Shown: positions 60,483 to 64,000 of the stretch, piece after piece
Layout: each line of letters opens with the position of its first letter
Numbering within the stretch: the stretch's first letter is position 1
Assembly: GCA_020638155.1 (NCBI GenBank)
Contig: JACKJB010000004.1
Location: 142,810 to 206,809, forward strand
Length of the DNA stretch: 64,000 nucleotides
Source: Rhodospirillales bacterium
GTDB taxonomy: Bacteria; Pseudomonadota; Alphaproteobacteria; Micavibrionales; Micavibrionaceae
Direction of reading: 5' to 3'
Notes under the pieces: generated by a model
What the model was told of the DNA's origin: nothing
The model's input: only the letters and a program-made list of their open reading frames with translations
Database searches by the model: none
Position numbers and translations under genes: made by a program

Positions 60483-61397
60483 ATGCCAGAGCATCCTGTA
60501 AAATCCCTGTCTGTTCTGGCTCCGGCCAAGATAAACCTGTACCTGCATGTAACCGGGCGGCGGGGGGACGGTTATCACCTGCTCGACTCTCTTGTTGCTT
60601 TCGCCAGTATCGGCGACCGGATCAGTATCAAACCGTCCGGCGCGTTTTCTTTCCGGATCGAAGGTCCCTACGCAAGCGCGTTTACCGCGGCAGAGTTGGA
60701 AAGCGGGCCGGAATCCCAAAATCTTGCTGTGCGGGCCGCAAGAGGGCTTGGCGATCTTTTGGGACGGCGGCTCGATCTTGCCCTCACATTGACGAAAAAT
60801 ATGCCGCTGGCCGCCGGGCTAGGCGGCGGGTCTGCCGATGCGGCCGCAGTAATTCGGGCGATGCTTGACGCCTGGCAGGTCGCGCCGCAGGCGGTGCAGG
60901 GGCTTGATGCGTTCCTGCTGTCGCTGGGGGCCGACGTTCCGGTCTGTATGCGCTGCCGTCCCGCTGTCATACGCGGGATCGGCGAAGAGATCACCTATCT
61001 GGATGAGATCCCGGAAATGCCAATCTTGCTGGTCAACCCGCAAAAGCACTGCCCGACCCCGGATGTTTTTAAAGCTTTCGCCGGACGGGAATTCAGTGCG
61101 CCGCATCCCGTCCCGGTTTCCGTGAAGCACACACAGGATTATCTGGAGTTGCTTTTAGCCGCGCGTAACGATCTGGAAGCCCCGGCGCAGACAATCGTGC
61201 CGGGAATTAAGACTGTACTGGAGGCAATCAGCAACGCAGAGGGGGGCCGCCTTGCCCGCATGTCCGGCAGCGGGGCAAGCTGCTTTGGCTTGTTCGAAAA
61301 CGAAGAGCTTTGCCTGGTGGCCGCAGAGCAGATACGGCAAGCCCATCAGGATTGGTGGATACGGGCAGGAACGCTGGGCCGTCCGCAACGCCATTAA
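60483..61397 (+). CDS. ispE: 4-diphosphocytidyl-2-C-methyl-D-erythritol kinase
   Basis: A 304-residue GHMP kinase of the non-mevalonate isoprenoid pathway. PAKINLYLHVTGRRGDGYHL at the N-terminus, the ATP loop MPLAAGLGGGSADAAAV, and ARMSGSGASCFGLF at the C-terminus are all family motifs. The length is normal. The stop lies three bases before the stop of the PodJ-like gene on the other strand. Confidence 0.97.
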   Translation: MPEHPVKSLSVLAPAKINLYLHVTGRRGDGYHLLDSLVAFASIGDRISIKPSGAFSFRIEGPYASAFTAAELESGPESQNLAVRAARGLGDLLGRRLDLALTLTKNMPLAAGLGGGSADAAAVIRAMLDAWQVAPQAVQGLDAFLLSLGADVPVCMRCRPAVIRGIGEEITYLDEIPEMPILLVNPQKHCPTPDVFKAFAGREFSAPHPVPVSVKHTQDYLELLLAARNDLEAPAQTIVPGIKTVLEAISNAEGGRLARMSGSGASCFGLFENEELCLVAAEQIRQAHQDWWIRAGTLGRPQRH

Positions 61398-61400
61398 AGC

Positions 61401-63515
61401 CTATTCGGCGCGGGAGCCGTATTCGCCGCTGTTATTGCCAAGTTCGCTGGTCATCATATGTACCAGAAGCGCCTGGCTGGGGCGGCCGTCCTGTTTCAGG
61501 GAATGATGGGCCTGGTATGCCCGGATCGCATCTTCGGTCAGGCTGTCGTTCGAACCGTCCGCCGGGCCGGGATACAGGCCGATCCGGATCAACTGTTCCT
61601 GGATTTGCGCGGTAATGGCGTGATCTTCGGCCATGTTCGGATTGCCGTTTTCTTCAATCTGCGGCAGTTGCGGCGCGGCTTCCTTGGGCGCATCGTTATA
61701 CGCTGTGGCGTTCAAAGGCTGCGCTTCGATATATTCAATCCCGCTTGGTGCGGCGGCCTTGCTTTGTTTTTGCGTTTTAGGCTGCGCGGTGCCGCCTTGC
61801 TGCTTCGTGCCGTAAAGCCGGTCAACTTCCGCCGGCAGCAGCCCCAGTGTTTTGGCCAGCTGGTCCATCGCGGTTTTGGCTTCGGCGCTGCCCATATCTG
61901 CGGCTTGTTTGTACCAGTACAGCGCTTCATCCGGCTGCGACTTGCCCGTCAGCCCGTTCTCATGGATCAGGCCGAGGTTATACGCGGCTTCCATGATCCC
62001 GCCTTTGGCGGCCTCTTCAAAATAATAGGCGGCTTTTTCAGGATTATAGCGTGTGCCGATCCCTTCGATATAGGCGATCCCAAGGTTGTATTGCGCTTCG
62101 GGGTGCCCGGCTTCGGCGGCGGCGCGGTACCAGGCGACGGCGGTGTTGATATTCTGCTTAACGCCCAGCCCCTGATGATACAGCACACCAAGGTTATATT
62201 GCGCGTTGGCAATGCCGCGGACGGCAGATTCCCGGAACCATGTTGCGGCGCGCTCGTAATTGACGTCAACGCCGCCATGCCCTGCGGTGTAGATCGCGGC
62301 GAGATCATGCTGCGCTTCAGGGATCCCTTCGAACGCTTTCTTTTCCACTTCCTTGATAACGGCAGGCAGGGAGGCATCGGCTTTGATGCGGTCAACCAGC
62401 GGGCGGTCATCGCGCTGCCCGGCCATGAATTCCTTGGTCGTTTGTTCTCTCGTGGCCTGCTTTTCGATCTTCTTCTGCGGCTGTACGGCGGCAGGCGTCG
62501 CTTTAGGCTGCTCTTTTTCAGGCGCGATCTTTGCCGGCTCGTCCGGAATGGCGGCCTGTCCGGCACCGGTCTGGATATCATTCAGGGCGCTGGCCAGTTT
62601 GTCCGGGTCTTCGCTCAGGCTTGCCAGCAGCTCTTCATCATCCATTTCAATCGGGTCAAGCTTTGTATCTGGTTCCGGTTTGGCTTCCGGTGTCGGGGCG
62701 GCGGCGTTGCGGACAGGGGCTTCAACCGCCGGTTCGGCCTCTGCCATCGCCTGGTCTATGGCGGCGGCAAACCGCTCTTGCTCGGAAGGGGTGCCATAAC
62801 CGCTGTAATCATCCAGCGCGTCAAAGGTAGGCGGCTCTTCCGGGTGGGCCTGCGGTGCGGCCGCCATCTGGTAATCGGACGGGGCCGGGTTGAACTGCGC
62901 CAGGCGGGCGCTTTCACTGGTTAAATCAACTTTGCTGACGATCCAGCCGCCGCAGGCACCGATCATCACCATAAAGACGAGCACCGCCCCGCGCACCGGG
63001 CCGTGCTGCTTCCACCACGGGGCGTCATCATTATCGTTGTTCGCATCGCGGGCCAGCGCCAGCGCGTCTTTTTGCAGGATCAGGGCATTGGCCTGCACGG
63101 CGTCCTGCGTTTCAATAACGGTTTCTTCGATTCGCTCAAGCTTGCGGACGATCCGGGCCTTTTCCTGCGCATCCTTATCAAGGCGGCGCGTGATCTTTGC
63201 GTAATTGGCCATGGCTTCTTCCATCTGGTCGGCAAGCGCGGCGGCCTTTTCGATGCGCGCCATTTGCTCTTTCTGGCGCTTTTCCATGACTTTCTGGCGT
63301 TTTTCAATGATGCTTTCGGTTTTGGAGATCCGGTCCTGTACGGTCAGGAAGGCGCGTTCGCCCTGGTCGGCTTTTTCTTCCAGGTCGATAACCATTTCCC
63401 GCAATTTCATGCGGTCCTGCTCGGATTTAATCAGGCGCTGCCCAACCTCTTGTAATAGCGCAATGATTTCACCACTGTGCTCGTCGTCGTCCCTGTCGGC
63501 ATTATGATGTGCCAC
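61401..63515 (-). CDS. PodJ-like polar organiser: coiled coil, membrane segment, Sel1 repeats, peptidoglycan-binding domain
   Basis: A 704-residue bitopic protein. Residues 15-155 form a long coiled coil in the cytoplasm; one membrane helix is at about 175-194 (GAVLVFMVMIGACGGWIVSK). A Pro/Ala/Asp-rich linker follows, then four or so Sel1 repeats at about 395-545 (AQYNLGVLYHQGLGVKQNIN, AQYNLGIAYIEGIG). The C-terminus (about 625-690, ITAQIQEQLIRIGLYPGPAD) is a peptidoglycan-binding fold. This order is that of Caulobacter PodJ, which places PleC and pili at the new pole. GTG start with GGGGAA upstream. Sequence identity to PodJ cannot be judged here. Confidence 0.75.
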   Translation of the reverse strand: MAHHNADRDDDEHSGEIIALLQEVGQRLIKSEQDRMKLREMVIDLEEKADQGERAFLTVQDRISKTESIIEKRQKVMEKRQKEQMARIEKAAALADQMEEAMANYAKITRRLDKDAQEKARIVRKLERIEETVIETQDAVQANALILQKDALALARDANNDNDDAPWWKQHGPVRGAVLVFMVMIGACGGWIVSKVDLTSESARLAQFNPAPSDYQMAAAPQAHPEEPPTFDALDDYSGYGTPSEQERFAAAIDQAMAEAEPAVEAPVRNAAAPTPEAKPEPDTKLDPIEMDDEELLASLSEDPDKLASALNDIQTGAGQAAIPDEPAKIAPEKEQPKATPAAVQPQKKIEKQATREQTTKEFMAGQRDDRPLVDRIKADASLPAVIKEVEKKAFEGIPEAQHDLAAIYTAGHGGVDVNYERAATWFRESAVRGIANAQYNLGVLYHQGLGVKQNINTAVAWYRAAAEAGHPEAQYNLGIAYIEGIGTRYNPEKAAYYFEEAAKGGIMEAAYNLGLIHENGLTGKSQPDEALYWYKQAADMGSAEAKTAMDQLAKTLGLLPAEVDRLYGTKQQGGTAQPKTQKQSKAAAPSGIEYIEAQPLNATAYNDAPKEAAPQLPQIEENGNPNMAEDHAITAQIQEQLIRIGLYPGPADGSNDSLTEDAIRAYQAHHSLKQDGRPSQALLVHMMTSELGNNSGEYGSRAE

Positions 63516-63724
63516 CCGTGATTCCCCTTAAACCGTGTAAATGCTAATGTACCAGACTATACGCATCCGCCCCGGTCCGGCACAAGTCTTTCTACATGAT
63601 TTTCCACAAAATCCAGCGGGCCTCTCAGGAAAAAAGGATTTATGACTTCCTGCTTGCATTTTTTATTATTCTTGGGTAGTTTCGTGGCCGTTGTCGCAGA
63701 TGACGCGCTAAAGTCACTTTATAT

Positions 63725-63799
63725 TGGGGTGTAGCCAAGCGGTAAGGCAGCGGTTTTTGGTATCGCCATGCGTAGGTTCGAATCCTACCACCCCAGCCA
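63725..63799 (+). tRNA. tRNA-Gln (TTG)
   Basis: A 75-base cloverleaf: acceptor TGGGGTG/CACCCCA, D arm AGCCAAGCGGTAAGGC, anticodon stem GCGGT/ATCGC around TTTTGGT with anticodon TTG, T arm GTAGGTTCGAATCCTAC, discriminator G and encoded CCA (63797-63799). The weak U-A first pair is normal for tRNA-Gln. The T arm and acceptor overlap the last codons of a recombinase frame on the minus strand. Confidence 0.95.
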
Positions 63800-64000
63800 T
63801 TCTTTATAACTCCGTAAATTCTGTAGGCCATCAAACGGCGGACGCAAGGCATACTCTAGCTTTTGGCCGTTCAAGGCTAAGTTCGAAAATACGAAAGCCA
63901 TCAATGCACGTTTTACTGAGATTTTCGAACTTTTGAATACCTCAGGGGCCTTAAATGCCAGCGAAACCATTGTAGTTAAAGCGATTTTGAACTCTTCATT
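63785..64000 (-). CDS. Partial site-specific recombinase (serine type), C-terminal end
   Basis: A frame on the minus strand is open from the right edge to a stop at 63785-63787 (71 visible residues). The segment TMVSLAFKAPEVFKSSKISV, then KRALMAFVFSNLALNGQKLE, then YALRPPFDGL resembles the C-terminal region of large serine recombinases, where a helix (ALxxLxNP...WxSG) precedes VFxxxLxY and a PF motif. The last 15 bp overlap the 3' part of tRNA-Gln, as often seen at tRNA integration sites. Base composition is more AT-rich than the core genes. The catalytic N-terminus lies outside the window, so the call is an inference. Confidence 0.55.
   Translation of the reverse strand, partial: NEEFKIALTTMVSLAFKAPEVFKSSKISVKRALMAFVFSNLALNGQKLEYALRPPFDGLQNLRSYKEWLGW

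Noticed and set aside
61458..62924. 488-residue plus-strand open frame opposite the PodJ-like gene
   Set aside because: It mirrors the Sel1-repeat frame and contains repeated Arg/Gly/Phe tracts typical of antisense reading.
63640..63852. Minus-strand frame reading through tRNA-Gln
   Set aside because: Its middle is simply the antisense translation of the tRNA; only the separate frame ending at 63785 shows protein-like sequence.
1..64000. CRISPR array, complete insertion sequence or rRNA operon
   Set aside because: No regularly spaced direct repeats of array type, no transposase frame and no rRNA-like sequence were seen on either strand.

Overview
The window looks like the chromosome of an alphaproteobacterium. 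The evidence is the gene set: a divK-pleD pair, an EipB (DUF1849) envelope protein, an HdaA-type DnaA homologue beside a DUF2066 protein and an AI-2E/PerM-type permease, a PodJ-like polar protein (coiled coil, membrane segment, Sel1 repeats, peptidoglycan-binding end), a small aa3-oxidase subunit IV-like protein, and a full CtrA-type TTAA-N7-TTAAC box. The order is not certain; the mix recalls Rhodospirillales or Micavibrio-like lineages (inference). Genes are densely packed on both strands with many 4-bp overlaps, and most of the window is core housekeeping.

Layout. 1-709: a gene fragment at the left edge, a repeat-rich spacer with a CtrA box, and tRNA-Met(CAT). 0.8-5.8 kb: mnmA, a LOG-family protein, and a small iron-sulfur operon (IscR-like regulator, cysteine desulfurase, ferredoxin) divergent from an alpha/beta hydrolase. 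5.9-8.3 kb: MBOAT acyltransferase plus SGNH partner. 8.3-15.7 kb: peroxiredoxin, a giant AsmA-like protein, tyrS, anmK, tsaC/sua5. 15.7-22.4 kb: an AT-rich island, a lytic transglycosylase, an acyl-CoA dehydrogenase, a secreted Cys-rich protein, an HTH/coiled-coil protein with SapC, and a CysQ-like phosphatase. 22.5-28 kb: ugd and the sulfate-activation operon cysD-cysNC-cysQ, interrupted by a GIY-YIG gene wrapped in palindromic repeats. 28-32.7 kb: signalling (divK-pleD, eipB, a GGDEF protein with a structured leader). 33-37.6 kb: aspS, rnd and unknowns. 37.6-40.9 kb: a sugar-phosphate cluster (ROK kinase, cupin, trehalose-phosphatase-like HAD, second HAD). 41-46.6 kb: sixA, hdaA, permease, DUF2066, purMN and a 47-residue membrane protein. 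46.7-53.9 kb: a hybrid histidine kinase, ndk, alaS, a MarR regulator. 54-63.5 kb: slt, uracil-DNA glycosylase, ETF-QO, a TPR lipoprotein, ispE and the PodJ-like gene. 63.7-64 kb: tRNA-Gln(TTG), with the tail of a probable serine recombinase overlapping its 3' end, so an integrated element probably starts at the right edge.

How the genes work together. CysD and CysNC make APS and PAPS and CysQ clears PAP. DivK, PleD, PodJ-like and HdaA belong to the polarity and cell-cycle circuit known from Caulobacter. ETF-QO with the acyl-CoA dehydrogenase feeds electrons to the quinone pool. The two lytic transglycosylases, AnmK and EipB act on or around the cell wall.

Most notable: the repeat-flanked GIY-YIG cassette between cysD and cysNC; an IscR homologue that has lost two of its three cluster cysteines and its histidine but keeps a dyad between the -35 and -10 of its own promoter; a three-hairpin leader with a sigma-54-like site before a diguanylate cyclase; a perfect 15-bp AT-only-core inverted repeat in an AT island; and the tRNA-Gln/recombinase junction. 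I found no CRISPR array, no complete insertion sequence, no rRNA and no defence island.
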